Shown here piece after piece: positions 54,525-64,000 of a stretch of 64,000 bases of DNA (positions are counted from its first letter, which is position 1; every line of letters starts with the position of its first letter). Below the pieces are notes generated by a model. That model ran no database searches, had not been told where the DNA came from, and saw only the letters and a list, made by a program, of their open reading frames with translations. The stretch lies in contig NZ_CP154858.1 in assembly GCF_041153465.1 (NCBI RefSeq), forward strand, positions 2,046,001-2,110,000, written 5' to 3'. This DNA is from Thermohahella caldifontis. GTDB lineage: Bacteria > Pseudomonadota > Gammaproteobacteria > Pseudomonadales > Oleiphilaceae. The position numbers were made by a program, and so were the translations under genes.

Positions 54525-54528
<4 letters not shown>
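54214..54528 (+). CDS. groES: Co-chaperonin GroES
   Basis: The 104-aa co-chaperonin forms the lid of the GroEL chamber. Visible features are IKPLYDRVVVRRLEAETTTK (with mobile-loop sequence KGGIIIPDKA), VLAVGDG, VKVGDRVVFGQFAGTEIKLD and YLIVRESDILAVID. The start at 54214 has GGGAGG upstream. The C-terminus DVQTQEKAA is a little longer than usual, and the stop overlaps groEL by 4 bp. Confidence 0.97.
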
Positions 54529-56156
<1,628 letters not shown>

Positions 56157-56170
56157 TCCGGATCAAGTTC

Positions 56171-56197
56171 CAGGGGGCGTTAACGCCCCTGTCTTTT
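56171..56197 (+). terminator. Terminator after groEL
   Basis: CAGGGGGCGTTAACGCCCCTG forms a stem followed by TCTTTT, 15 bp after the groEL stop. It also separates groEL from the convergent iucD. Confidence 0.8.
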
Positions 56198-56207
56198 CCA
56201 CCGGATG

Positions 56208-57569
56208 TCATGCCGGAAAAGCGCTACACTCACCTCTGCTTGTTGATTCTCCGCTCTTCCCCGCGTTCTCTCTGCCCCGCTCCTTAGCCGGCAAAAAGCC
56301 CACAAACGAGTGTTCAGGCTCGGTAGAGTAGAACGAATCTCCCAGTACGGCATTGATAATCCTCGCTGCTCTCCAGGCCATAAGGCTCATCTGAGGCTCC
56401 GCAATACCCAAACGTACTCTCCCACTGTTCACACGAAAAAGCCGGGGACCCGAACCCTTCAACGGCACTTCAAAATCCAGATTTTCCGCTTCGGCCAGGG
56501 GATTACTGTCCGGCAGATACTCCTTCAGTTGGTCCAGACATGATGGGTAACGGTTATCATAACCGGTTGCGCAGATTACCCGGTCAGCTTCAAACCATTC
56601 GGACTCGCCACACAACAAATGCTCTGTCTGAATCAGGACACGACGGTTCCTTGCCTTCATTGAGCGCACACTTCGCCCCACCAGAATCTCCGGCAACGAT
56701 TCTGGCGTCAGAATACTCATGCGATAGAGCAACTGGTAAAGCTCTTTGAGGGTCTCCCCCGAGATACCGTCAGAAGCCATTTTCTGTTCAGCCACCAATC
56801 TTTGTCTCACGGGCAGATCCAGCCGTACAAAAGCGTGCATCCAGGCCGGAGTGAAAAATTCGTTAACGAAGTGGGAGTCGTCCAGTACAGACAGTGTGGG
56901 TCTGCGGGTAATCCATAGTATTCGCCTTGAGGCGCCCCAATGATGACGCAACAGATTGAGAACAATTTCAGCACCACTCTGCCCGCCCCCAATGACAACA
57001 ACGGTCTGCCCTTCACAACTGAAATCAGTCAGGCTCAGGTCATGGCTATGTGTGATATGGGAGGCCATTTCCGGAGACACCTCGCACGGCCACTTGGGTT
57101 GCAATCCTGTACCGACACACAGAGACCTTGCGAATACAGGCTGATTCAGGCCATCGACACTGATCCTGAAGTAATCACCTTCGTGTCTCACAGAACTGAC
57201 ACGACAACCAAAGTGCACATTTGGCAGTTGCTCAGCCACCCATCGGAGATAGTCTGCAAACTCCGCCCGGCTGACAGTTTTCATATCGGCATGTAGAAAC
57301 CGGTAAAATCTGCGATGAGCAACCAGATAGTTCATGAAACTCCATCGGCTGGTGGGCTTCACTGGTGTCACCAGATCCTTGAAGCAGGATGTCTGTAATG
57401 AACTGCCAGGCAACATCATTCCCGGGTGCCACTCGAACTCTGGACGAGCATCAAAGAAACAGGTTTTCAGCGGCCTTCCCGCCTGTGCGGCCTCATCGGC
57501 CAACGCAGCAATGCTGAGATTGAAAGGGCCACACCCTACACCAACCAGATCGTAACGCGAATCATTCAT
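56208..57569 (-). CDS. iucD: L-lysine N6-monooxygenase (IucD-like)
   Basis: The 453-aa flavin-dependent amine hydroxylase begins MNDSRYDLVGVGCGPFNLSI (FAD-binding). NADPH-binding VVVIGGGQSGAEIVLNLLRH and the C-terminal FATGY-type motif VICATGYDNRYP follow. Substrate-side TSCFKDLVTPVKPTSRWSF and MASDGISGE are typical of IucD. It N-hydroxylates lysine as the first step of aerobactin-type hydroxamates. Ornithine cannot be excluded. The start is set by GGAG and the family N-terminus. It overlaps iucC by 8 bp and is last in the operon. Confidence 0.87.
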   Translation of the reverse strand: MNDSRYDLVGVGCGPFNLSIAALADEAAQAGRPLKTCFFDARPEFEWHPGMMLPGSSLQTSCFKDLVTPVKPTSRWSFMNYLVAHRRFYRFLHADMKTVSRAEFADYLRWVAEQLPNVHFGCRVSSVRHEGDYFRISVDGLNQPVFARSLCVGTGLQPKWPCEVSPEMASHITHSHDLSLTDFSCEGQTVVVIGGGQSGAEIVLNLLRHHWGASRRILWITRRPTLSVLDDSHFVNEFFTPAWMHAFVRLDLPVRQRLVAEQKMASDGISGETLKELYQLLYRMSILTPESLPEILVGRSVRSMKARNRRVLIQTEHLLCGESEWFEADRVICATGYDNRYPSCLDQLKEYLPDSNPLAEAENLDFEVPLKGSGPRLFRVNSGRVRLGIAEPQMSLMAWRAARIINAVLGDSFYSTEPEHSFVGFLPAKERGRENAGKSGESTSRGECSAFPA

Positions 57570-59307
57570 TCGTATACTCCTGTAGCAAGGGGTTAGGGAT
57601 CGGAGAACCCAGTTGATGACGGGGCCGTCCTGATGTATCACTATACCCACCTTGGTAGCGCACCCGATTCACCAGCAGCCGCGCGATATCGGAGCGAAAT
57701 ACTCCGAGCGCAGTAAACCTGTCTGCCAGCTCCGGATGACTTTGTTCCACGGCTCTCAGCCTCCGCCCCAGAAGATGAAAGAACTTCCCCGAGGTCAGGT
57801 GTCCATCGTCTGCCAGGACGCGTGCAACAAATCTCAGCGTACTCATGATGTGCCCGGTAATGAGATCATGAGCCAAGTGATCAGGGGGTAAATGAGCAAC
57901 CGCATCCAGAATCTTTTTCGGCAAGTCCGGATAGGACATCGTGTTGTCCAGGCGAACGTCACCATGAAAATCCTTTATCAAGGCCCCAACAGGCACATGA
58001 TCTCTTAACCGGACACCAATATTCTGGCCGTGAGCGATGACACCTACACCATGCCTGGCTATCAGCAGGTACAAAGGCGCTGACACATGGTCAAAAAGGT
58101 TGCTCAACCAATTCTCAGGCTCGACCGAAGAACGCCTGATCAGCTCACTGATCAGACTGACACCATCCCCGGCACGCTGGTACAAGGCCGCCAAAGGCAG
58201 TACTCTTTCTTCTGACGGTGCAACCATGGATGACGACTCCCGCCACACAGCTCCAAGCAACTCCCTGTATCGATAAGGAATCCCTTCCGTCTGATGATAA
58301 AGCGGATGAGGCACGTGCAGGCTTAGCAGGTCGCGCTGTATCGTCAGGGGGCGGGCAAGCTCGTCATCCTCCTGTAACCGGTCAGCCAGCCATGCAGACA
58401 GTTCAGGCCCCGCCAACGCCGGCTCAGCGGGAATGCCCCGGTAGCAGGATGTATTGAGCACTGTCAGTGACAGCTTCAGATCAGGAAGCGGTACCGCATT
58501 CACCGGTTCCATCGAGAGCGTTCTGACGGACATTTGTGGCCACCACTGGCCGGGCACGACACCGGCGTACCAGATCTTCCCCGACTGAATCATGTCCGCA
58601 TAATGAATACGGATATAACGCTCGTATTGCCAGGGATGAACCGGAACGGGTATGAATTCGCCGGCTTGAAGTTCGTGTTCCCGGCACAATGCCAGACACT
58701 GGCAGAAGCCTTCCGGTGATACCTTCTTGATAAGGGCCCAAGGGTCAGCTGCCTGAGGTGTCATGGCAACAGAATCGCGTTCAACCAAAAGCACCGCCAC
58801 GCCTGTTGGCCGTCCCGACTCCGGCCCCCACCGTTCAAAGTCATCCGCTCCCCAGCCCAGCCTACCACGGTTTGCCAGAATTTTCGGATGACCATCAAGC
58901 AAACCTTCCAGGTGGTACGGCGGGAGTTCGAGTAAATCTTCCGCCGTCATGCTCCCGAGTCGTTCCATCTGAATTCTTCCGGAATACAGGGTATTGCCAA
59001 GGTCTTCCAACAACATCCCCAGTACAGTGGGATGGATCCCCAAAGCCGGTGCCAGGCCGATGAGTATCTTTTCGGCTCTCGGGACCTTGCCATGCTGATT
59101 CCGGATACTTTCCGGACAGATATGCAACCCGCCCCAAGGCTCTCTGGTACCTTTGAATATCAGCCTCTCACTCCCGGCAGACAAGCTATAGAACCCCAAC
59201 ATCAACTCTTCGGGAACAAGATCCTCTTCATAGATTGCTTCGCTCAGCAGCCGCGCAATCGTCTGAGCGTGCAGTCTGTCGCACACTTCCATGCTTGATT
59301 CCCTCAT
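57562..59307 (-). CDS. iucC: NRPS-independent siderophore synthetase IucC-like
   Basis: The 581-aa IucA/IucC-family ligase has the ATP/substrate motifs LDGHPKILANRGRLGW, FIPVPVHPWQYE, SVRTLSMEPVNAVPLPDLKL and SLTVLNTSCYRGIPAE. The C-terminal ferric reductase-like/FhuF segment includes IAHGQNIGVRLRDHVPVGAL and IKDFHGDVRL. LNTSCYRGIP is diagnostic of IucC, which joins the second hydroxamate-lysine to the citrate intermediate. It overlaps iucB by 4 bp and iucD by 8 bp. Confidence 0.88.
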   Translation of the reverse strand: MRESSMEVCDRLHAQTIARLLSEAIYEEDLVPEELMLGFYSLSAGSERLIFKGTREPWGGLHICPESIRNQHGKVPRAEKILIGLAPALGIHPTVLGMLLEDLGNTLYSGRIQMERLGSMTAEDLLELPPYHLEGLLDGHPKILANRGRLGWGADDFERWGPESGRPTGVAVLLVERDSVAMTPQAADPWALIKKVSPEGFCQCLALCREHELQAGEFIPVPVHPWQYERYIRIHYADMIQSGKIWYAGVVPGQWWPQMSVRTLSMEPVNAVPLPDLKLSLTVLNTSCYRGIPAEPALAGPELSAWLADRLQEDDELARPLTIQRDLLSLHVPHPLYHQTEGIPYRYRELLGAVWRESSSMVAPSEERVLPLAALYQRAGDGVSLISELIRRSSVEPENWLSNLFDHVSAPLYLLIARHGVGVIAHGQNIGVRLRDHVPVGALIKDFHGDVRLDNTMSYPDLPKKILDAVAHLPPDHLAHDLITGHIMSTLRFVARVLADDGHLTSGKFFHLLGRRLRAVEQSHPELADRFTALGVFRSDIARLLVNRVRYQGGYSDTSGRPRHQLGSPIPNPLLQEYTNE

Positions 59308-60173
59308 AGCCGGGTGGTATGGAAGAAGGCGAGGCGGTCACATTTCACCAAGGCCGCGCGCTTGTGCGGAAAATCAAACTCCCGCTCCTTATACCAGGCT
59401 GTCTGGGAGAGGTATCTCAACAGAACTGCATTATCCGCGCGCGGCTCCCCTACCAGACAGCCGGTGCGAGGATCCAGCAGGAAGAGAAAATGACTGATTC
59501 CGTTGATCAGATGAATGGCTCGCCCTCGGCCGAGGAACCACGCCTCTCCGACCAACAGGTGAAATCCCGCATCCCATGGCTGAGCGTCATAGTAATCTCC
59601 CAACCGGTCTTCCTGGGCCCAGTATGCCTCAACGTATCCAAAAGGGTGCTCGTCCAGGCAGGCAATGAGCGGCATGCTGTGAGGATCATCAAGACGCTCT
59701 CTAAGATAGTCATCCAGCTGCTTCCGGGGCCAGGCATACTCCCAGACCCGTGATACACGCGGCTCGTTCTGCCAGCGCCAGAATCGTTCCCCATCCTCAG
59801 TAACGCTTGCACACCGCAATGACAGAGTGCCGCCAAGTGCCGCAACATGGCGCTCATATACAACACCATCAGGCAGCACGGCGCGCGCACTCTGCGCAAG
59901 GCCTGCATACGGCGTCACTGGCCAGAGAGCAGGTGATAACCAAGGCTCTCGCAACTGGTAAAATAACGCCCGGTCAATACGGCCACTACGAAGGACAGAC
60001 ACTCCGAGGCATGACAACAAAGGGATCCAGTCCTCCCTGTTTTCTTCCGGTACTTGCAGGCTGTCCACTCCGAAACGCTGGAAGAAAGCGTCCACACGTT
60101 TTGCCTGGGCTACCAGACTACCTGGAGCGTTCTGAAATGCCGAAGCCAATTCCGAGTCAGAATTGTGTGTCAT
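59304..60173 (-). CDS. iucB: GNAT N-acyltransferase IucB-like (N6-hydroxylysine acetyltransferase)
   Basis: The 289-aa protein starts MTHNSDSELASAFQNAPGSL behind GCAGGAGA; the longer in-frame ATG at 60257 lies within iucA. The C-terminal GNAT domain (about residues 125-289) has NEPRVSRVWEYAWPRKQLDD, PFGYVEAYWAQEDRLGDYYD and the CoA site GEAWFLGRGRAIHLINGI. It acylates N6-hydroxylysine before ligation to citrate. An acyl chain other than acetyl is possible. Confidence 0.85.
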   Translation of the reverse strand: MTHNSDSELASAFQNAPGSLVAQAKRVDAFFQRFGVDSLQVPEENREDWIPLLSCLGVSVLRSGRIDRALFYQLREPWLSPALWPVTPYAGLAQSARAVLPDGVVYERHVAALGGTLSLRCASVTEDGERFWRWQNEPRVSRVWEYAWPRKQLDDYLRERLDDPHSMPLIACLDEHPFGYVEAYWAQEDRLGDYYDAQPWDAGFHLLVGEAWFLGRGRAIHLINGISHFLFLLDPRTGCLVGEPRADNAVLLRYLSQTAWYKEREFDFPHKRAALVKCDRLAFFHTTRL

Positions 60174-60190
60174 TGTGTTCTCCTGCCCTA

Positions 60191-61906
60191 TCACGATACT
60201 GATACCTCCTGCTGGCTCGCATTGCCGGAAGGGGAATGCACCAAAGGGTTTGGCCACGTGGTGTACAACGAAGAGATATCGGTGGCCGAGTTTTCGTTCA
60301 CCCCCGAGAAGGCCAGATAGAAGTTCCGTTTGCTGTACAAGACCGGGCTCGTGAGCAATGCATCCACTACCGAGCGGTCACGCAGTTTCTGCCATCGATC
60401 TGCCTGCAACCACTGCCGGAGGTCATGCCGCAAATCTCTCTCATCACAAAACCGGCTGAGCATTGCCATGACCTGAAACGCAGAATTGACAAACAGGTAA
60501 TAGGTCAGCAGTTGCGCACCGAGTGCTGCGGAAATGCAATTGCCAGCCGACGGGTGCAGCCTGACGGACCGATCCAGCACATCCCGCGCCAACGGTGTGA
60601 ATCCCGTGCCCTGACAATCACGGAACCAGGCCCTGCAGGGCAAACCATCTGACAGCTCCAGCAAAAGGTTCTGTTGATGCGCCCCGAATAACAAGCCCAG
60701 AGATCCCTGCGCTTCGAGCAGAGGTGCCACCACCAGGTCCAGAAATCCGCGCAACCAGTCCCGTGCCTGATCTTCAGGCCGGAATGCCCTTCCAATCAGG
60801 CGCTCAAGCAAACAGACACGAGATATCGGGTGGGGCTGCAACAGTAAAGCCAATGGCTGAACCCGTTGCCCTGGACCGAATGGATGACTTCTCCAGGACG
60901 CTGCCGTGGCCTCCAATGCCTCCTCCCGGGTATCGACCATAACCGCCGCCACCGGTTCTTCAAGAATATGAAAGGCAGGATGGGCATTTTTCCAGCTTTG
61001 AACAGCCTCCTCCCGCAGAATATCACTCAGGAGCGCTCCGCGCTGCAGCTCCTGCTCCCTGAGATGGCGCAGGGAGTTGGTCAGCCTGACTGACAAAGAC
61101 GACTTGAACATCCATGGGAACCCGCTGGCATAAAGTGTTCTCACCGAACTTGTCGGCCGCCACGGTGGCCCCGCCAGGCACACGTCCCGAACCCAGCCCA
61201 GCGCTCTCCACCTGGCCAGGTCGCCACTGATTTCCCACCGGCGATGCTGAAAAGGATGCACAGGCAGCCATCGCAGCCCGGTCCGGTCAGGAAGCACCGA
61301 CCGGGCAATGGCATCCCACAACCCGGGATCTCCCATTACCCGCAAATGATCCGGGATCACGGCATACCAGAAGAGCCTGAAGGACTGGCCGTATTCCGGC
61401 GTGTACCGTTCAATGTCCTCATCCCCAAATCCATCTCTCGCTTTTGGGCACGGATGCACCGAATGGCCTGCAAACAATGTTGCTTCAGCATCCTCAAAAC
61501 AGAGGTCGGTATTCTCAAGCCGGGCCATTAGTGCCCGGTTGCCCAGACTTCGGCGGATAGCCTGAATGCTGCCACTCACCCGAGAAAGAAAATGTTTGCG
61601 CTGCGTATCTGAAACTTCAGGCCATACTTGAGTTTCCGAGACCAGCACATCCACAGCTTCAGTCAGGGTCAGCTCGGCTTCCTTCTGCCCCATGCGCGTG
61701 CAGATGGCGGGCAACTCCACCCACCACCTTCCGAAACCCGACCTGCGGGCAACTTTTACGGACAAACGCCCCCCGGCCAATGGAAAGTGCAACCAACCGG
61801 TCCCATCCTGTCCTGTATCGTCTTTTGTACCAGGCCATTCACGGGCCAGCGCATTGAAAAAAGCCTGGGCTGACTGCCAGTCGGCGCAGAGCTCAACATC
61901 AGTCAT
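60191..61906 (-). CDS. iucA: NRPS-independent siderophore synthetase IucA-like
   Basis: The 571-aa IucA/IucC-family enzyme begins MTDVELCADWQSAQAFFNAL after GGTGGGATATCT. Motifs: AGHSVHPCPKARDGFGDEDI, RWLPVHPFQHRRWE, GPPWRPTSSVRTLYASG and FKSSLSVRLTNSLRHL, plus GAHQQNLLLELSDG in the C half. It would join the first acylated hydroxylysine to citrate. First gene of the iucABCD operon; a Fur-box-like sequence lies about 55 bp upstream in the divergent promoter. Confidence 0.87.
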   Translation of the reverse strand: MTDVELCADWQSAQAFFNALAREWPGTKDDTGQDGTGWLHFPLAGGRLSVKVARRSGFGRWWVELPAICTRMGQKEAELTLTEAVDVLVSETQVWPEVSDTQRKHFLSRVSGSIQAIRRSLGNRALMARLENTDLCFEDAEATLFAGHSVHPCPKARDGFGDEDIERYTPEYGQSFRLFWYAVIPDHLRVMGDPGLWDAIARSVLPDRTGLRWLPVHPFQHRRWEISGDLARWRALGWVRDVCLAGPPWRPTSSVRTLYASGFPWMFKSSLSVRLTNSLRHLREQELQRGALLSDILREEAVQSWKNAHPAFHILEEPVAAVMVDTREEALEATAASWRSHPFGPGQRVQPLALLLQPHPISRVCLLERLIGRAFRPEDQARDWLRGFLDLVVAPLLEAQGSLGLLFGAHQQNLLLELSDGLPCRAWFRDCQGTGFTPLARDVLDRSVRLHPSAGNCISAALGAQLLTYYLFVNSAFQVMAMLSRFCDERDLRHDLRQWLQADRWQKLRDRSVVDALLTSPVLYSKRNFYLAFSGVNENSATDISSLYTTWPNPLVHSPSGNASQQEVSVS

Positions 61907-61961
61907 AGATATCCCACCGTTGATTTCAAGGAGAAATATGACAATAATCACTTTCTAATAC

Positions 61962-61976
61962 AAATGCAAATCATTT
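61962..61976. promoter_or_regulatory. Fur-box-like palindrome between iucA and the MFS gene
   Basis: AAATGCAAATCATTT is an interrupted palindrome close to the Fur consensus (AATGATAATCATT). It lies 56 bp before iucA and 6 bp before the MFS start, so it could control both directions. Confidence 0.65.
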
Positions 61977-61982
61977 ACATCT

Positions 61983-63098
61983 ATGCGCTTGATCGTTGGT
62001 TTATGCACTGCCATCCAATCTGCCTGGATCCTGCTTTTGCCGGCACTCCCGGATCTGTCACCACTGAGTTATTCCCAGTGGCTCTTGATCGTAACTCTGG
62101 GACAGGCTGCCATGGTGCCGGGATTGATCTGCTGGATCACGATGTTGCAGCGTCAACCGACTGAACACATGTTCTACAGATGTGCTTTACTGTTTCTCTG
62201 CGCAAATACTGTGTTGCTACTGACTTTAACGGGGTACAGCAGCCACTGGATTGCTCCGCTCGCAGCCACGGTCCTGCTTGCAGGCGGCAGGATATGCCAC
62301 GGGGCATCCAGTGCCGGACTGGTGCCAATAGCTCAATCCTTCAAATCTGATCAGAGATCCTTTCTCCACTTCGCAGATATTTCAGCATCAGCCCAGGCTG
62401 GCAGACTGATCGCCCCTCTGATGATGCTTTTCTCATGGAGTACCTCGCTTTACGCAATCAGCTTTCTGCTGGCCCTCCTGGGCGCAGCACTCTTCTTTCG
62501 TCCGTCCTCCCCGGTTCCCCGAAGTGTCGCAACAAAAACACTGCCACCCAGTCATATCATTGCGGCGATGTTGCACATGCTGAAGGCACCTTGTGCATTG
62601 CTTGCAGCGGGTATAGCCATGCTTCTGAGCTACCTTCAGCTGACGCTGGCACCAATGTGGATGCGAATGCCGGGAGTAGAAGCTGACAGTGTCATTCTCT
62701 GGCTGGCAACGACGCTGCTGCTGTCCGGCGCTGCAATGTCCATCTGCCATGCCTTCCTTTCGCGACGTCCTTGGATTCGCCATGTTCAGATGGTCTCGCT
62801 CACACTCTCCATCATTCTGGCCATGCAGCCCGAGCCATTCGCCCATATCGCCAGCATCACGTTACTGTCCCTTGGAATTGCCCCTATCATTCCCGCATAC
62901 ACTACAGGACTCCATCTGCAACAACCTGCGCCCGGCATTGCCGGAGGGACACTCACACTGTCCCACAGTCTCGGCAGCCTTTGCGGAGCGGTCCTTTCCT
63001 ACTTGTCAACAACTTCAGAACTGCTTTTTGTTGTGCCTTTCGTAGCCGCCACGGGCGCGCTATTATCGCTAATTCTATTGCAAATCAGACTCATTTAG
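61983..63098 (+). CDS. MFS transporter, probable siderophore exporter
   Basis: The 371-aa membrane protein has about 11-12 TM segments and an MFS-like central loop (RPSSPVPRSVATKTLPPSH). GGRICHGASSAGLVPIAQSF may correspond to a conserved loop helix. No Shine-Dalgarno is visible, and the Fur-like palindrome ends 6 bp before the ATG, so the message may be leaderless or the true start may be downstream. Position divergent from iucABCD favours siderophore export (inference). Confidence 0.78.
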   Translation: MRLIVGLCTAIQSAWILLLPALPDLSPLSYSQWLLIVTLGQAAMVPGLICWITMLQRQPTEHMFYRCALLFLCANTVLLLTLTGYSSHWIAPLAATVLLAGGRICHGASSAGLVPIAQSFKSDQRSFLHFADISASAQAGRLIAPLMMLFSWSTSLYAISFLLALLGAALFFRPSSPVPRSVATKTLPPSHIIAAMLHMLKAPCALLAAGIAMLLSYLQLTLAPMWMRMPGVEADSVILWLATTLLLSGAAMSICHAFLSRRPWIRHVQMVSLTLSIILAMQPEPFAHIASITLLSLGIAPIIPAYTTGLHLQQPAPGIAGGTLTLSHSLGSLCGAVLSYLSTTSELLFVVPFVAATGALLSLILLQIRLI

Positions 63099-63133
63099 TT
63101 TCAAATACAATAAAACGTATCTGGATTCCCGGC

Positions 63134-63946
63134 ATGATTTCTCTGGACTCTCTTTCGCTCGACAAAGGAAACTCGCGCTTGCTGCACCCTGTGACCGCAA
63201 GAATCCCGGGGCAGCGTATCACGGCTGTCATCGGACCCAACGGCAGCGGAAAGAGCACTTTGCTTTCTGTATTGGCAGGCCTGACCCCACCCTCACAGGG
63301 AACAGTCAACATCAATGGAACGCCCCTGAACCTGCTCCCGGCAAGGCAGAGAGCCCGACTGGTTGCGCTCCTGCCTCAGAGTGCTCAGCGGCCACAGAAC
63401 ATGACTGTTGAAGAAGTAGTCGCTTGCGGTCGGTATCCCTGGCAACGGTGGCAGGGCTGGCTCAGCGCGCAAGACAAAGCCATCATCAGTGATGCCATGC
63501 GGGTGTGCCAGGTCAGTGCCTGGCGGCACCGGCGCATCACCGAATTATCCGGCGGCGAGGTTCAGCGTGTCTGGCTGGCCATGGCGTTAGCCCAGGATAC
63601 GCCTGTTCTGCTGCTGGACGAACCCACCGCCTGGCTTGACCTTCATCATCAGCTGGACTTGCTGCATCGTGTGCGGTCAATTGTCAGACAACACAAGAAG
63701 ACTGTGGTCTGGGTTCTCCATGATTTGAACCAGGCACTGCGGTACAGTGATCATGTTCTGTTGCTCCATCAGGGACATCTGCGCTTCGCGGGCCCTCCCA
63801 GCCAACTGCTTGACTCGGATCTGGCCGAAGAAGTGTTCAGAGTCAGACTGATCAGACTCACTGACCCCCAAGGCCAGCCGACGCTTGATTTCAGGCTACA
63901 GCGCACCGCCACCACCACAAGGGCTGAACCCGTATGCTGCGCCTGA
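63134..63946 (+). CDS. FecCD-type iron-siderophore ABC transporter ATPase
   Basis: The 270-aa FhuC/FepC-type ATPase starts MISLDSLSLDKGNSRLLHPV. Walker A reads GPNGSGKSTLLSVL, the signature ITELSGGEVQRVWLAM, Walker B LLLDEPTAWLDLHHQ and the switch HDLNQALRYSDH. It lies 35 bp behind the MFS gene and overlaps the following binding-protein gene by 13 bp. It probably drives import of the ferric siderophore made by iucABCD. Confidence 0.93.
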   Translation: MISLDSLSLDKGNSRLLHPVTARIPGQRITAVIGPNGSGKSTLLSVLAGLTPPSQGTVNINGTPLNLLPARQRARLVALLPQSAQRPQNMTVEEVVACGRYPWQRWQGWLSAQDKAIISDAMRVCQVSAWRHRRITELSGGEVQRVWLAMALAQDTPVLLLDEPTAWLDLHHQLDLLHRVRSIVRQHKKTVVWVLHDLNQALRYSDHVLLLHQGHLRFAGPPSQLLDSDLAEEVFRVRLIRLTDPQGQPTLDFRLQRTATTTRAEPVCCA

Positions 63947-64000
63947 CATCGACCCTGCTGGCAGGCCTGATATTCAGCACATTTGGCCATGCAGGCCAAG
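63934..64000 (+). CDS. Start of periplasmic binding protein gene (partial)
   Basis: The last 22 codons read MLRLTSTLLAGLIFSTFGHA and GQ before the window ends. They form a signal peptide overlapping the 3' end of the ATPase gene by 13 bp. In this position it is most likely the ferric-siderophore-binding protein (FhuD type), but only the leader is visible. Confidence 0.6.
   Translation, partial: MLRLTSTLLAGLIFSTFGHAGQ

Overview
The window is about 64 kb of a high-GC gammaproteobacterial chromosome with Pseudomonadales-like gene order: yicC/rph/crc/pyrE, DUF2782-thrB beside polA, and an OmpA-type protein followed by cfrX/cmpX/sigX. The genus cannot be fixed by reading. No rRNA, tRNA, insertion sequence, phage or CRISPR array was seen. 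No gene-free stretch exceeds 300 bases.

Layout. 1-8.6 kb: a membrane-lipid operon on + (end of a DUF1365 gene, cyclopropane-fatty-acid synthase, DUF1295 protein, second CFA-like methyltransferase, sensor kinase) meets a light/UV-type operon on - (rudS tRNA 4-thiouridine desulfidase, MerR/LitR-like regulator, phrB photolyase, OmpR-type response regulator). The presumed kinase/regulator partners are split between the two convergent operons. Two identical palindromes (TATACA-N11-TGTATA) lie upstream of rudS. 8.6-13.3 kb: envelope lipoproteins and a rearranged zone. A block of about 390 bp (end of the DUF4397 gene plus one palindrome) is duplicated 2.5 kb away, leaving a DUF4397 remnant and a WYL regulator without its N-terminus. 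Next is a lipoprotein with a 13-copy 27-bp minisatellite. 13.4-25.1 kb: housekeeping genes (yicC, rph, crc, pyrE, a TSUP transporter, trhP, thrB, polA) and small envelope proteins. 25.1-33 kb: a candidate small RNA after polA, mgtE and a CNNM-like protein, the OmpA-like lipoprotein, and the coupled cfrX-cmpX-sigX-DUF1439-mscS operon. 33-38.3 kb: leucine dehydrogenase and a 2-oxoacid dehydrogenase E1/E2 operon with an AraC regulator. 38.6-44.1 kb: an acyltransferase, a fructosamine-kinase-like protein, a quinone reductase, an L,D-transpeptidase, a soluble CZB chemoreceptor and an OprI-like lipoprotein. 44.3-52.1 kb: a Fur-controlled heme-uptake operon (receptor, HmuY-like, hmuSTUV, tonB). 52.1-56.2 kb: an AraC regulator, an unknown protein and groESL. 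56.2-64 kb: an aerobactin-type siderophore operon iucABCD on -, divergent from an MFS transporter and a ferric-siderophore ABC importer that runs off the edge. This last part looks poorer in GC and may be horizontally acquired.

Five genes (trhP, a 115-aa hypothetical, an L,D-transpeptidase, the heme receptor, tonB) are interrupted by six single-base deletions in G/C runs. In every case adding one base restores a full-length, family-consistent protein. That points to assembly errors, although real lesions are not excluded.
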